From the NCBI RefSeq assembly GCF_022023855.1, contig NZ_CP059449.1, forward strand, positions 2,402,001 through 2,466,000: DNA of 64,000 nucleotides. The letters run 5' to 3'. The DNA comes from Azospirillum brasilense. GTDB taxonomy: Bacteria > Pseudomonadota > Alphaproteobacteria > Azospirillales > Azospirillaceae. The translations under genes were made by a program, and so were the position numbers. Positions 7,036-17,641 of the stretch are shown piece by piece. The notes beneath the pieces are model-generated. The model was not told the DNA's origin, did no database searches, and saw nothing but the letters and a program-made list of their open reading frames with translations. The stretch's first letter is position 1, and every line of letters starts with the position of its first letter.

Positions 7036-7584
7036 ATGATGCCGCCCCCTTCGACCGCGTCGGCCACTCCTTCCTTGAACACCTCCTCCCCGCCCCCGCC
7101 CCCGCCCCGTCTCGCCGTCTTCGTGTCCGGGCTGGACGACACCCCGGCCGGACGCGCCGCTGTGGCTCTGGCCGATGCCCTGCGGCGGCGTGGATATGGG
7201 CTCGACGTCATGGCCCCCATGGGGGGAGGATTGTTGCGGGCGGCGCTGCACCCGGGCATCGGCCAGATCGACCTCGCCAAGCGCCACACCGGCACTTCCA
7301 TCCTCGCGCTCGCGCGGATCGTCGCGGAGCGGCGGCCGGGCGGCCTGATCGGGGTGGGAGGGGACGCCGGACTCGTCGCCCTTGGCGCCGTCCGGCTGGC
7401 GCGGCAGGGCACGCCCGCGGCGGTGCTGGAGGACCAGCCGCCGTTCGTCGGTGGGGTGCGGCGCGCCTTGCGGATGTGGCTGCACCCGCGCGCCTGCATC
7501 GTGGTGAGCGGCGCCTCCACGCCCCCTGAGGAGGCCGCCCGGCTCCTCCTGACCGCCTTCGGGTTGCCCGATGAGGCTCGTTAG
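7036..7584 (+). CDS. Hypothetical glycosyltransferase-like protein (single Rossmann-type domain)
   Basis: 182-aa protein. After a Pro/Ser-rich lead comes RLAVFVSGLDDTPAGRAAVALADALRRRGYGLDVM, like the first beta-alpha unit of GT-B glycosyltransferases, then GGGLLRAA, GGLIGVGGDAGLVALGAVRLARQG and a C-terminal SGASTPPEEAARLLL. There is no second nucleotide-sugar domain, so if it derives from a glycosyltransferase it is a half protein or remnant. Two tandem ATGs (7036, 7039) are candidates; only a weak GGGTGG lies upstream. It is divergent from tRNA-Pro and converges on the DUF192 gene with 13 nt between stops. Function is not assigned. Confidence 0.55.
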   Translation: MMPPPSTASATPSLNTSSPPPPPPRLAVFVSGLDDTPAGRAAVALADALRRRGYGLDVMAPMGGGLLRAALHPGIGQIDLAKRHTGTSILALARIVAERRPGGLIGVGGDAGLVALGAVRLARQGTPAAVLEDQPPFVGGVRRALRMWLHPRACIVVSGASTPPEEAARLLLTAFGLPDEAR

Positions 7585-7597
7585 CGCCGCGGCGCCG

Positions 7598-8080
7598 TCA
7601 CTTTGCGGTGCCGAACGCCGCGTGCGCCACCCGGTCGCCCGGACGGATCCCCAGACGCGCGCTCATGCCGCCGTTGATCTCCAGAATGCCCTTCACCGGA
7701 CCGGCGGAGTTCACCGCGTCCAGCGATTGCGGGACGGCGTTGGCCTGGATGTTCACGATCCGGCCGTCCGTGCCGATGAAGATCATGTCGAGCGGGATCA
7801 GCGTGTTCTTCATCCAGAAGCTGGCCGGCTGCGGGCGGTCGTAGATGAACAGCATGCCGGAGTCGGCGGCCATCTTTTCGCGGAACATCAGCCCCTGCGC
7901 CTGCTGCGCCGGGGTTTCCGCCAGTTCCACATCGAAGCGGTACTTGCCGCCGCCCGGCGTCTCGACGGTCAGGGAGGAGCGCGCGAAGCTCTCCAACGCC
8001 GCCGCCGGCAAGGCCGACAGCAGAATCGCGGCCCCCATCAGAAGCCCGCCCAAAAGGCCACGCACAGCCCGTCCGATCAT
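7598..8080 (-). CDS. DUF192 family secreted protein
   Basis: 160-aa exported protein with a signal peptide (GLLGGLLMGAAILLSALPAA) and a single DUF192 domain: AETPAQQAQGLMFREKM, SGMLFIYDRPQPASFWMKNT, IPLDMIFIGTDGRIVNI and GILEINGGMSARLGIRPGD are the family signature. DUF192 proteins are small beta-barrel proteins of unknown role in the envelope. The ATG at 8080 is used; an in-frame TTG three codons upstream is closer to AAGGAA and cannot be excluded. The gene follows the two coiled-coil membrane proteins on the same strand with an 82-nt gap, and converges on the upstream hypothetical gene. Confidence 0.9.
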   Translation of the reverse strand: MIGRAVRGLLGGLLMGAAILLSALPAAALESFARSSLTVETPGGGKYRFDVELAETPAQQAQGLMFREKMAADSGMLFIYDRPQPASFWMKNTLIPLDMIFIGTDGRIVNIQANAVPQSLDAVNSAGPVKGILEINGGMSARLGIRPGDRVAHAAFGTAK

Positions 8081-8162
8081 CGCGACCAACCCATTCCTTG
8101 ACGTTCAGAGCTTGGACGATGCCGCCGCGATGTGCGGCTGTCCAGCGGCCTCTTCGACGGCG

Positions 8163-8717
8163 TTACGCCGCCGTCCGGTCGATGGCGGTGGTGTAGATGT
8201 CCTTGGTCAATGGCTTGACCTGCTTGATCTGGTAGCCAGGTCGGGCGCTGAAGCGGCGGATGGCGCGCTCCCCGGCTTCCCGGTCGCTCTCGGCCCAGAC
8301 GAGATAGTCGCGTCCGCGCGCCCATTCGACGGCCAGAGGGTGCAGGGCGTCGATCTCGCCGATCTGTGTGTTGACGACGGTCACCAGCCATTCCTTGTCG
8401 TTCGGATTTCGGCGGTCGGTCAGGATCAGGAGTTGGGGCCGCTGCTTGGTCTGCGCCTCGGACAGGCGTCGCTGGATGTCCGACTGCTTGCGCCGAGCCT
8501 CGACAGTGTCGGCCATGCACTCGTCGATCTCCTTGACGAGGCTCTCCTCCTCGCGCTGGAGCCGGCGGATCGTCGCTTCCAGCTTGCCGATGGAATCCTT
8601 GGCGGCGCGCATCCGGCTGCGGCTTTGCGCCACCTGAGCATCGACCGCGAGCAGCACATTCCCCAGCCATGCCCCAATGGCGATGATCCCGAGAATGATG
8701 AGGAAGTTGATCATCAT
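8163..8717 (-). CDS. Membrane-anchored coiled-coil protein of unknown function
   Basis: 184 aa. One N-terminal membrane helix (MINFLIILGIIAIGAWLGNV) leads into a heptad-like coiled coil rich in E, R, K and Q (about residues 22-85), then a compact C-terminal domain (PQLLILTDRRNPNDKEWLV to KDIYTTAIDRTAA) with alternating strands and helices. The start overlaps the previous stop as ATGA, which implies translational coupling; a second ATG follows directly. Together with its neighbour it looks like a dedicated two-protein membrane assembly. I do not recognise a named family, and no catalytic motif is visible. Confidence 0.75.
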   Translation of the reverse strand: MMINFLIILGIIAIGAWLGNVLLAVDAQVAQSRSRMRAAKDSIGKLEATIRRLQREEESLVKEIDECMADTVEARRKQSDIQRRLSEAQTKQRPQLLILTDRRNPNDKEWLVTVVNTQIGEIDALHPLAVEWARGRDYLVWAESDREAGERAIRRFSARPGYQIKQVKPLTKDIYTTAIDRTAA

Positions 8718-9271
8718 GACGCGGGTGCCTTGATGCGGGCGGGGTTGAGGCGGCCCTGCGTCTTCTGGAACGCCTTGGTGAAGCCCATCTTGAAGGGAAA
8801 CGCCACCTCGACGAGTTGCTTGGCCTCCTCCGCGTTGGACGCCCAAACCTCCGCCACATTGGCACAGCGCCAGATCGGGTTGACCTGGGACTTGTCACCG
8901 CCGGAGGAGGCTTTTTCCTGGGCGACGTTCACCAGGAATTTCGACAGGCCGGCCTGGGGGTCGCCCACCTCGTGCACGAACACGGGCGGCTGGAGGGCGA
9001 TTTCCGCGATCGCCCGCTCCATCTTGCGGTTTTCGGTTTCGGCGCGGTGCTTCTCGGCGGACGCATGGTTGCGCCGCTGCACCTTGCCGTTCACCCGGTC
9101 CTGAAGCTCGTGAATCTCCGAATGCAGGACGTAGATGCGGTTCTCAAGCTGGTCGATGCCTGCGGAGCGATGAAGAAAGTCGGGCAGAAAACGCTTCAGC
9201 ATCATGGCGACCGGCACCGCGGCCAGCATCATCGCGGCGATGGTCAGCAGGAGCAAGGTGGTGTTGGACAT
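8714..9271 (-). CDS. Membrane-anchored coiled-coil protein of unknown function, partner gene
   Basis: 185 aa. An N-terminal membrane helix (LLLLTIAAMMLAAVPVAMML) is followed by a coiled coil (about residues 38-88, IDQLENRIYVLHSEIHELQD then basic repeats) and a C-terminal domain with NPIWRCANVAEVWASNAEEA, AFPFKMGFTKAFQKTQGRLN. It is coupled to the following gene by ATGA overlap, and both share the same helix-coil-domain plan, so hetero-oligomer formation is a reasonable guess. No signal-peptide cleavage site is obvious. The preceding 150 nt to the convergent-side amidohydrolase gene end holds no gene. Confidence 0.75.
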   Translation of the reverse strand: MSNTTLLLLTIAAMMLAAVPVAMMLKRFLPDFLHRSAGIDQLENRIYVLHSEIHELQDRVNGKVQRRNHASAEKHRAETENRKMERAIAEIALQPPVFVHEVGDPQAGLSKFLVNVAQEKASSGGDKSQVNPIWRCANVAEVWASNAEEAKQLVEVAFPFKMGFTKAFQKTQGRLNPARIKAPAS

Positions 9272-9421
9272 CGGCGGCCTGCCCCTCTCCCTCTCCGGCT
9301 CCCGGTATGGCGTGAATCATCGAATTGGCCAGCGGACAGCACGAGTCGCGCGAATCAGGCTGTCCGATTCGTCCCGATACGTCAACTGCGTGACATACGT
9401 GAATGAAAAACTTTCCAAAGA

Positions 9422-10585
9422 TTATCCAGTACGGACCATCTTCGTGATTGCCGCAGCGGCAACGCGACGCACCTCGTCGCGCAGTGGGCCGGGACGCGGC
9501 GCGTCGGCGAGCGTAGTGAACCAATGCTCCGGCGGGTTGCGCCCGGCGGCGCGCGACCACGTCAGCGCCCGCAGCACGTCCTCCGCCTGAGGTGTCGGCG
9601 GCACCACCGGGTCGATGCCGTTCAGCACCGCCCAGATCCCTGCCCAGCAGCGCCCGACGGACCAAGGATTGTAGCCCCCGCCCCCAACCACCATCAGGCG
9701 CGGCGCCAGCCCCATCAACGCCTCCACCGCCCGCCACAGCGCGCCGTTCGACAGTTCCAGCCGGCTCAGCGGGTCTTCGGCGAGCGCGTCGGCTCCGGTC
9801 TGGATGACCAGCGCCTGGGGGCGGAACGCTTGCCCCAGCGGCAGGATCACCGTCTCCAGAAGGTAATCCATCTCGGTGTCGTTGAACGCCGGCGGGACCG
9901 GCAGATTGAAAGCCAGAGCGCCAGGACGATCCTCCGCCTTGCCGGTGAAGGGCCAGCGCCCATCCTCATGAACCGACAGGGTCAGCACACGGTCGTCGTC
10001 GGCGAAGGCGTCTTCCACCCCGTCACCGTGGTGGGCGTCGAGGTCCACGTAGAGCACCCGCTCGATCCCGGAATCGAGCAGAGCCAGGATGCCCAGCACC
10101 GGTGCGTTGAGGTAGCAGAAGCCGCTGGCTCGCCCCGGACGGGCATGGTGGGTGCCGCTGGCAGGGCTGTAGACGATGCCGGCGGGCACCTCCGCCAGCA
10201 GGCGCCCGGCCAGGATGGCGGCACCGGTGCTGATCGCAGGGCGGCGGTACATTTCCGGAAAGATGGGATTTTCCAGCCGGCCGAGGTTGTGGCGCTCCCC
10301 CGTTTCGGCATCCACCCGCTGGTCCGCCTCCGCGCGGTGGAGGGCGGCGATGTAGTCCGGATTGTGGAAGCGGCCCAGTTCTCCTGGCGTCGCCAGCGGG
10401 CTGTCGCGGTAGACCACGTCGGGCAGCCAGCCCATGGCGCGGCTGAGGTCGATGGCGGTGGACACCCGCGGGATGGCCAGCGGGTGCTTCGCGCCGTAGC
10501 TGGAGCCCCGGTAGATCTCGCTGCCGAGAAACAGCGGGCGGGCGGGAAACGTTGGCGGAAATTCGATGGGAAAATCGGTCGGCAT
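9422..10585 (-). CDS. Histone deacetylase-like amidohydrolase (AcuC/HDAC superfamily)
   Basis: 387-aa zinc amidohydrolase of the arginase/deacetylase fold. Signature elements are GTHHARPGRASGFCYLN (active-site His pair), YVDLDAHHGDGVEDAF (zinc Asp and His), VIQTGADALAEDPLSRLEL (second zinc Asp) and GGGGYNPWSVGRCW (the catalytic Tyr loop). These enzymes remove acetyl groups from lysine, polyamines or acetoin-related substrates; sequence alone does not settle which. It is cytoplasmic, without signal peptide. The start ATG at 10585 faces the divergent DUF1194 gene over 127 nt. No acuA/acsA neighbour supports the AcuC role, so a general acetyl-amide hydrolase label is safer. Confidence 0.9.
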   Translation of the reverse strand: MPTDFPIEFPPTFPARPLFLGSEIYRGSSYGAKHPLAIPRVSTAIDLSRAMGWLPDVVYRDSPLATPGELGRFHNPDYIAALHRAEADQRVDAETGERHNLGRLENPIFPEMYRRPAISTGAAILAGRLLAEVPAGIVYSPASGTHHARPGRASGFCYLNAPVLGILALLDSGIERVLYVDLDAHHGDGVEDAFADDDRVLTLSVHEDGRWPFTGKAEDRPGALAFNLPVPPAFNDTEMDYLLETVILPLGQAFRPQALVIQTGADALAEDPLSRLELSNGALWRAVEALMGLAPRLMVVGGGGYNPWSVGRCWAGIWAVLNGIDPVVPPTPQAEDVLRALTWSRAAGRNPPEHWFTTLADAPRPGPLRDEVRRVAAAAITKMVRTG

Positions 10586-10712
10586 GGGGTGGAGAGGTGG
10601 AGCGGCTACGCCCGTCCGTCAACGTCTCGTGCACAGGGCCCCTTGCCGTGGCCGCGCGGCGATCTCTTTTCTTGAGGGGTGTGGGCGAAAACATCCGCGG
10701 GGGAGACACGGC

Positions 10713-11471
10713 ATGGACGGTTCGTGGCGTCTGGCGGGGGTGGCCGTCGCGGTTCTTGTGGCCGGCGGGGCGGGTGTGCCGGTCCTGGCCGACACGCCGG
10801 TCGATCTGGAACTGGTGCTGGCCGTGGACGTGTCCGGCAGCGTGGATGCGGAGGAAGGCCGCCTCCAGCGCGAGGGCTACGTCGCCGCCCTTACCGACCC
10901 GAAGATACAAGCGGCAATCCGTGGCGGTCCCTTCGGACGCATCGCCGTCACCTACGTCGAATGGGCCGGAGACAGCTTCCAGCGGATCACCGTGCCCTGG
11001 ACCTTGCTGAGCGACCACGGCAGCGTCGAGGCCTTCGCCTCCTCCATCGCCGAATCGCCCACGCTGAGTGCGCAGTGGACCTCGATCAGCGCGGCCATCG
11101 ACTTCAGCGCCCGCCTGTTCAACGACAACGGATTCGAAGGGACACGGCGGGTCATCGACGTGTCGGGCGACGGGGTCAACAACCGCGGCCGTCCCGTGCA
11201 ATGGGCGCGCGACGAGGCGGTCGCCGCCGGGATCACCATCAACGGCCTGCCGATCCTGAACGACCGGCCCAATCCCTGGGGTGGGGCGGCGCCGACGAAC
11301 CTCGACGGCTATTACGAGGAGCATGTGATCGGCGGACCCGGCGCTTTCCTGGTCCCCGCGGTCAGCTTCGACGCCTTCGCCGACGCGATCCTGAGCAAGC
11401 TGCTTCTGGAAATCTCCGGCCTCACTCCCGACCACGGCGCGGGCGGGCGCACCGGCCTCGCCAGCCGTTAG
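10713..11471 (+). CDS. DUF1194 family secreted VWA-like protein
   Basis: 252 aa. A signal peptide (MDGSWRLAGVAVAVLVAGGA, cleavage after VLA) precedes a von Willebrand A-like domain: the MIDAS motif DVSGSVDAEEG at about residues 40-50, then VTYVEWAGDSFQRITVPW and RRVIDVSGDGVNNRGRPV, the DUF1194 hallmark. It is likely periplasmic and binds a divalent metal through the DxSxS site; partner unknown. The ATG at 10713 has GGGGGAGA at about 8 nt, clearly better than upstream in-frame starts. It is divergent from the HDAC-like gene and followed after 79 nt by a universal stress protein. Confidence 0.9.
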   Translation: MDGSWRLAGVAVAVLVAGGAGVPVLADTPVDLELVLAVDVSGSVDAEEGRLQREGYVAALTDPKIQAAIRGGPFGRIAVTYVEWAGDSFQRITVPWTLLSDHGSVEAFASSIAESPTLSAQWTSISAAIDFSARLFNDNGFEGTRRVIDVSGDGVNNRGRPVQWARDEAVAAGITINGLPILNDRPNPWGGAAPTNLDGYYEEHVIGGPGAFLVPAVSFDAFADAILSKLLLEISGLTPDHGAGGRTGLASR

Positions 11472-11550
11472 CTGGATCGTTGCCAGATTGGCTCAACAAA
11501 CATTACCTATGGAGGGCCGGTCATCCGGTTCGAAACCTGCGAGCGAGACC

Positions 11551-12375
11551 ATGCCGATCAAGACGATCCTGCTGCACATGTCGAACGACGACCGCCACAC
11601 ACAGCGGCTTGAGGTCGCGGTCGGACTCGCAAAGCGCTTCTCCGCCTTTGTCGAGGTGCTGTTCGTGGCCACGCCGGTTTCGATGCCGCCTGCGGTGACC
11701 GGACGCGCCGCCTCCTACGCCTACATCGCCGAGGCCACGGCCATCGCCCACGAGAAGGCCGGACAGATCGAACAGGAGGTCCGGTCGGCGCTGAAGGACT
11801 GCTCCTATTCCTGGACGGTAGACGAAGGGGACCATGTGGAGTTGCTGGCCGCCCGCGCCGCCTACGCCGACCTCGCCATCGTGAGCCAGAGCCACGGCGA
11901 CGACCTCGGTGATCGGGTGATGCTCCAGGTGCCGGACCGCCTTCCGCTGACCAGTTCCTGCCCGACCCTGGTACTTCCCTTCAACTTCCCGCCCCGGACG
12001 GAGATCGGCCGCCATGTGGTGGTGGCCTGGAAGAACACGCGGGAAGCCGGGCGCGCCGTGCGCAACGCCCTGCCCTTCCTCACGGCTGCGGAACGGGTCA
12101 CGGTGGTTACCATCGACCCGCCGGGCCATGCGTTGGACAGCGGCCGCGACCTGATGATCTGGCTGGAGCGCCACGGTGTTCGCAGCCAGCACCAAGCCAG
12201 CATTTTCCAGGGCGGCGATGTCGGGGAGATCATTCTGGACAGTCATCGCAGCCTGGGCGGCGATCTGCTGGTGATGGGGGCCTATGGCCACTCCCGTCTG
12301 CGCGAGATGGTGCTGGGCGGAGCGACGCGCACGGTACTGTCGAACCTTACCACCCCGGTCCTGATGTCCCATTGA
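11551..12375 (+). CDS. Universal stress protein family, tandem UspA domains
   Basis: 274 aa, cytoplasmic, two UspA-like domains (about 1-140 and 150-274). The second keeps the nucleotide-binding glycines GDLLVMGAYGHSRLREMVLG followed by GATRTVLSNLTTPVLMSH, the usual ATP-binding UspA ending; in the first the corresponding region reads DLAIVSQSHGDDLGDR and is degenerate. The ATG at 11551 gives the family start MPIKTILLHMSND; GAGCGAG is the likely ribosome site. The gene is transcribed away from the antiporter gene end and shares a hairpin terminator region with it. Substrate and trigger are unknown. Confidence 0.9.
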   Translation: MPIKTILLHMSNDDRHTQRLEVAVGLAKRFSAFVEVLFVATPVSMPPAVTGRAASYAYIAEATAIAHEKAGQIEQEVRSALKDCSYSWTVDEGDHVELLAARAAYADLAIVSQSHGDDLGDRVMLQVPDRLPLTSSCPTLVLPFNFPPRTEIGRHVVVAWKNTREAGRAVRNALPFLTAAERVTVVTIDPPGHALDSGRDLMIWLERHGVRSQHQASIFQGGDVGEIILDSHRSLGGDLLVMGAYGHSRLREMVLGGATRTVLSNLTTPVLMSH

Positions 12376-12386
12376 GGGCGCACAAG

Positions 12387-12424
12387 GGCGGCAGGCGGCA
12401 CTTCGCCGCCGCCCGCCGGCCTTT
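12387..12424. terminator. Probable hairpin terminator between convergent genes
   Basis: GGCGGC (12394-12399) pairs with GCCGCC (12405-12410), extended outward with one bulge on each side, then CTTTT on the plus strand. It lies between the convergent stress-protein and antiporter genes. The T tract is short, so efficiency is uncertain. Confidence 0.5.
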
Positions 12425-12435
12425 TGTGGGGGGAC

Positions 12436-13917
12436 CTAGACGAAGAACACCCAGGTCACCAGGACGAACAGCGGCACCAGGATGCCGAAGGACCACAGCA
12501 TGTAGCCGAAGAAGCTCGGCATCGCCACGCCGCGCTCCTCCGCGATGGCCTTGACCATGAAGTTCGGCGCGTTGCCGATGTAGGTGTTGGCGCCCATGAA
12601 CACGGCACCCGCCGAAATGGCCGCCAGGGTCACGGCGAGGTCGGTCATCAGCACCTGCGCGTCGCCGCCCGCGGTGTTGAAGAAGATCAGGTAGGTCGGT
12701 GCGTTGTCGAGGAAGCTCGACAGGATGCCCGCCGCCCAGAAGTAGGCCGCCGGCACCGGCTGGCCGTCCTGGTTCACCGCCGCGATGATGGCGCCCAGCG
12801 CGCCATCGGTGCCGGCCCGCAGGATGGCGATGGCCGGGATGATGGTCAGGAAGATCGCCGCGAACAGCTTCGCCACCTCCAGGATCGGCCCCCAGGTGAA
12901 GGCGTTCAGGCGGCGGCTGCGCGCGCTGGTCAGCACCAGCGACACACCGGTGATGCCGAGAAGCAGCAGGTTGCTGACGATCGTCTCCAGCGGCACCTGG
13001 ATGTGATAGATCTCCACCCCCACCCCCGGATGCCAGACGCCGCTCAGCAGCACCGCGCCGACAATGGCGACGAGCAGGAGCAGGTTGACCGCCCCCTCGA
13101 TGCGCACCGGCTCCCGCTCATGCACGCCCTCGATCAGCGGATGCTTACCGGGGTCCTTAGTGTGCAGGTAGAGGTCGACCAGGAAATAGATCGCCAACAG
13201 GCAGCCGGCTACCAGAACCATCGGCCAGAACAGGTGGACGGTCGGCCAGAAGAAGCCGACCCCCTTTAGGAAACCGAGGAACAGCGGCGGATCGCCCAGC
13301 GGCGTCAGGGAGCCGCCGACGTTGGACACCAGGAAGATGAAGAAGACGACGGTGTGCACCTTGTGCCGCCGGTGCTCGTTGGCGCGGATCAGCGGCCGGA
13401 TCAGCAGCATCGAGGCGCCGGTCGTTCCCATGAGGCTCGCCAGCAGCGTGCCCAGCCCCAGCCCCAGCGTGTTCGCCAGCGGCGTTCCCACCAGCGTTCC
13501 GCAGATCCGCACGCCGCCCGCCACCGTGAACAAAGCGGTCAGCAGCACGATGAAGGGAATGTATTCGAGGAGCAGGGTGTGCAGCAGCTCGTAGGTAGCG
13601 AGGCTGGCCCCGAAGGTCAACGCGAAGGGCAGCAGGAAGGCGATGGCCCAACCGGCGGCGACCTTGCCGAAATGATGGTGCCAGAACGACGGCGCCAGCA
13701 GCGGCATCAGGGCGATGGACAGCAGAATCCCGACGAAGGGAATTACCCAGAAGACATTCAGGTCACGCCCGTCGAGATGTGGTGCGCCCGTTGCCTCCGC
13801 CGCCAGGGCCAACCCCGGCAGTCCGGCGGCGGCGAGGCCCGCCAGGGCGGCCAAAGGGGCGGTCAGGGAACCGGTGGGGCGATGTCGGGTCGGTCGGGCG
13901 TCGGTCATAACACGCAT
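12436..13917 (-). CDS. Sodium:proton antiporter, NhaD/ArsB-like ion transporter superfamily
   Basis: 493 aa with about 12 membrane helices. An N-terminal signal-like segment (LAALAGLAAAGLPGLALAAE) precedes VFWVIPFVGILLSIALMPLL. Conserved NhaD-type motifs include GTTGASMLLIRPLIRANEHR, FFIFLVSNVGGSLTPLGDPP and FLDNAPTYLIFFN. It likely exchanges Na+ (or Li+) for H+ across the inner membrane. The ATG at 13917 is used; an internal ATG three codons later is possible. A short palindrome lies 13 nt upstream of the start. The gene stands alone between convergent stress-protein gene and the DUF1850 gene end. Confidence 0.88.
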   Translation of the reverse strand: MRVMTDARPTRHRPTGSLTAPLAALAGLAAAGLPGLALAAEATGAPHLDGRDLNVFWVIPFVGILLSIALMPLLAPSFWHHHFGKVAAGWAIAFLLPFALTFGASLATYELLHTLLLEYIPFIVLLTALFTVAGGVRICGTLVGTPLANTLGLGLGTLLASLMGTTGASMLLIRPLIRANEHRRHKVHTVVFFIFLVSNVGGSLTPLGDPPLFLGFLKGVGFFWPTVHLFWPMVLVAGCLLAIYFLVDLYLHTKDPGKHPLIEGVHEREPVRIEGAVNLLLLVAIVGAVLLSGVWHPGVGVEIYHIQVPLETIVSNLLLLGITGVSLVLTSARSRRLNAFTWGPILEVAKLFAAIFLTIIPAIAILRAGTDGALGAIIAAVNQDGQPVPAAYFWAAGILSSFLDNAPTYLIFFNTAGGDAQVLMTDLAVTLAAISAGAVFMGANTYIGNAPNFMVKAIAEERGVAMPSFFGYMLWSFGILVPLFVLVTWVFFV

Positions 13918-13929
13918 TCATCTGTAATA

Positions 13930-13940
13930 TCAGTTACTGA
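13930..13940. promoter_or_regulatory. Short palindrome upstream of the antiporter gene (possible operator)
   Basis: TCAGTTACTGA is a perfect 5+5 inverted repeat about one centre base, 13 nt upstream of the antiporter start codon. It could be an operator or chance; no matching regulator is nearby. Confidence 0.3.
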
Positions 13941-14022
13941 AGTATGCGTCTCCGAAAGGGCTAAGCCAAGCCGGAACGCCCCTTCGGAATTTCCTTATCG
14001 GCCGTGCGTGAATAACGTGTCT

Positions 14023-14399
14023 CTAGCCGCAGGGCTTGAGTTCGAGGGGACTCGGGACCGGCCCGCCGATCCAGCCGTGAAGCGGACGGCACGCTCCGCC
14101 CGCGCACAGTGTGTGGTCCGGTGCGAAGGAGGAAGCGGCCAGGACCACCCGTTCCAACGGCGGCACTGCCGGCACCCAGACCCACCAGCCAGCGGCCAAG
14201 CGGGCGCCCGCGGGCGGCTCCATCCCGGCGCCGCCCCCCTTCACGCGGGCTTCGGTCAGGACGAGACGTCCGTCCGCGATGCGCCACTCCTCCCGCCATT
14301 CGGTCTTCTCCACCGAATGGGTCCAGGACAGGGTGAAGGCGGAACCCGGCAGGGCGGCCAGAGCCGCCCCGCCGAGCGCCGACAGGCATAACGCTGCAC

Positions 14400-14403
<4 letters not shown>
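14023..14403 (-). CDS. DUF1850 family protein of the TRAP-TAXI operon
   Basis: 126 aa with a short N-terminal hydrophobic segment (CLSALGGAALAALPG), then FTLSWTHSVEKTEWREEWRI, the DUF1850 signature, GGGAGMEPP, and a C-terminal PSPLELKPCG. The family regularly sits beside TAXI-type TRAP permeases; its role is unknown but presumed accessory, probably membrane or periplasmic. Its ATG overlaps the permease stop (ATGA). It is the last gene of the minus-strand TAXI operon. Confidence 0.85.
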
Positions 14404-16496
<2,093 letters not shown>

Positions 16497-16527
16497 CGCA
16501 CGGGATTCCCGGGGCGACGGGGCGCGC

Positions 16528-17466
16528 TTACATCAGACCCTTTTCCTTGTAGAACTTCTCGGCGCCCGGATGCAGCGGCACCGGCGACTGGATGGTGGTC
16601 GCGTCCAACTTGATCTGCTTGGCGGCGGCGTGGGCCGCGGCCATCGCGTCGAGATTCTCAAACATCGCCTTGGTCATCGCATAGACCGCGTCGTCCGACA
16701 CGCCGGCGTGGGTGACCAGCAGGTTGCGCACCGCCGCGGTCGGCACCGGCTCGCTCTGGCCGCTGTAGCTGTTGGCCGGGATGGTCTCGGCGATGTAGGC
16801 CGGGTCGCCAACCTTCTGGATCACGTCGGCCGGGATCGACACGATGGTGATGTCCTGTGAGGTCGCCAGATCCTTGATCGCCGCCACGCCGAGGCCCGCG
16901 GAGATCAACGTCGCGTCGAGCTGCCGGTTCTTGATCAGATCCACCGATTCGGCAAAGGGGAGATACTCGGTCTTGGCGAAGTCCTTGTAGCCCAGCCCGG
17001 CGGCGGTGAAGATGGCGCGGGCGTTCAACTCCGTCCCCGACTTCGGCGCACCGACCGACACGCGCTTGCCCTTCAGGTCGGCCAGCGTCTTCACGCCGGA
17101 ATCCTTGCTCGCCACGATCTGAATGTAGTTGGGATAGATGGCGGCGACGGTGCGCAGCTTGGTCAGCTTAGTCTTGAAGCCGGCCTCTTCGTCGCCCTTC
17201 CAGGCGCCGCTCAGCGAATCGCCGAGCGAGAAGGCGATCTCGCCGCGCTCCGACTGGAGGAGGTTCAGGTTCTCCACCGAGGCCTTGGTCGCCTGGACCG
17301 TGACCTTGGCACCCGGAATGGCCTTGCCGTAGATGCCCGACAGCGCGACGCCCAGCGGGTAATAGACGCCACTGGTGCCGCCGGTCAGGACGGTGACGAA
17401 CTGCTCGGCCTGGGCCGGCAGCGCGGTGAGCATGCAGACGCCGACCGTGGCCAGGAAACGCTTCAT
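16528..17466 (-). CDS. TAXI family TRAP transporter solute-binding protein
   Basis: 312-aa periplasmic binding protein. A signal peptide (MKRFLATVGVCMLTALPAQA) is followed by the TAXI signature FVTVLTGGTSGVYYPLGVAL, then VENLNLLQSERGEIAFSLGD, LKGKRVSVGAPKSGTELNAR and a C-terminal PLHPGAEKFYKEKGLM typical of the family. The ATG at 17466 has GGGAGGGAAG 5-6 nt upstream. First gene of the three-gene TRAP operon, divergent from the molybdenum hydroxylase operon across 318 nt. That arrangement may mean the transported acid and the oxidised compound are related, but nothing in the sequence proves it. Confidence 0.93.
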   Translation of the reverse strand: MKRFLATVGVCMLTALPAQAEQFVTVLTGGTSGVYYPLGVALSGIYGKAIPGAKVTVQATKASVENLNLLQSERGEIAFSLGDSLSGAWKGDEEAGFKTKLTKLRTVAAIYPNYIQIVASKDSGVKTLADLKGKRVSVGAPKSGTELNARAIFTAAGLGYKDFAKTEYLPFAESVDLIKNRQLDATLISAGLGVAAIKDLATSQDITIVSIPADVIQKVGDPAYIAETIPANSYSGQSEPVPTAAVRNLLVTHAGVSDDAVYAMTKAMFENLDAMAAAHAAAKQIKLDATTIQSPVPLHPGAEKFYKEKGLM

Positions 17467-17533
17467 TCTACTTCCCTCCCAAAAGGCTGTCCGTCTCGGA
17501 TCGTTCGTAAGACGCTTTGGTTTGCGCCGGATT

Positions 17534-17548
17534 GTTGGGTATCCTAAC
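17534..17548. promoter_or_regulatory. Near-palindrome in the TAXI/cox intergenic region (possible operator)
   Basis: GTTGGGTATCCTAAC is an imperfect 15-bp palindrome about 70 nt upstream of the TAXI binding-protein start. It could bind a regulator of either divergent operon; support is only the symmetry. Confidence 0.3.
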
Positions 17549-17641
17549 TTGCGGGCGGTGGGTCCGCCAGTCCGTAGGATCCGAAAGAAACGCGGCGGTT
17601 CGGCACACGCACTCTCCCTTCGGAGGAGGCCGAACGGCGTC

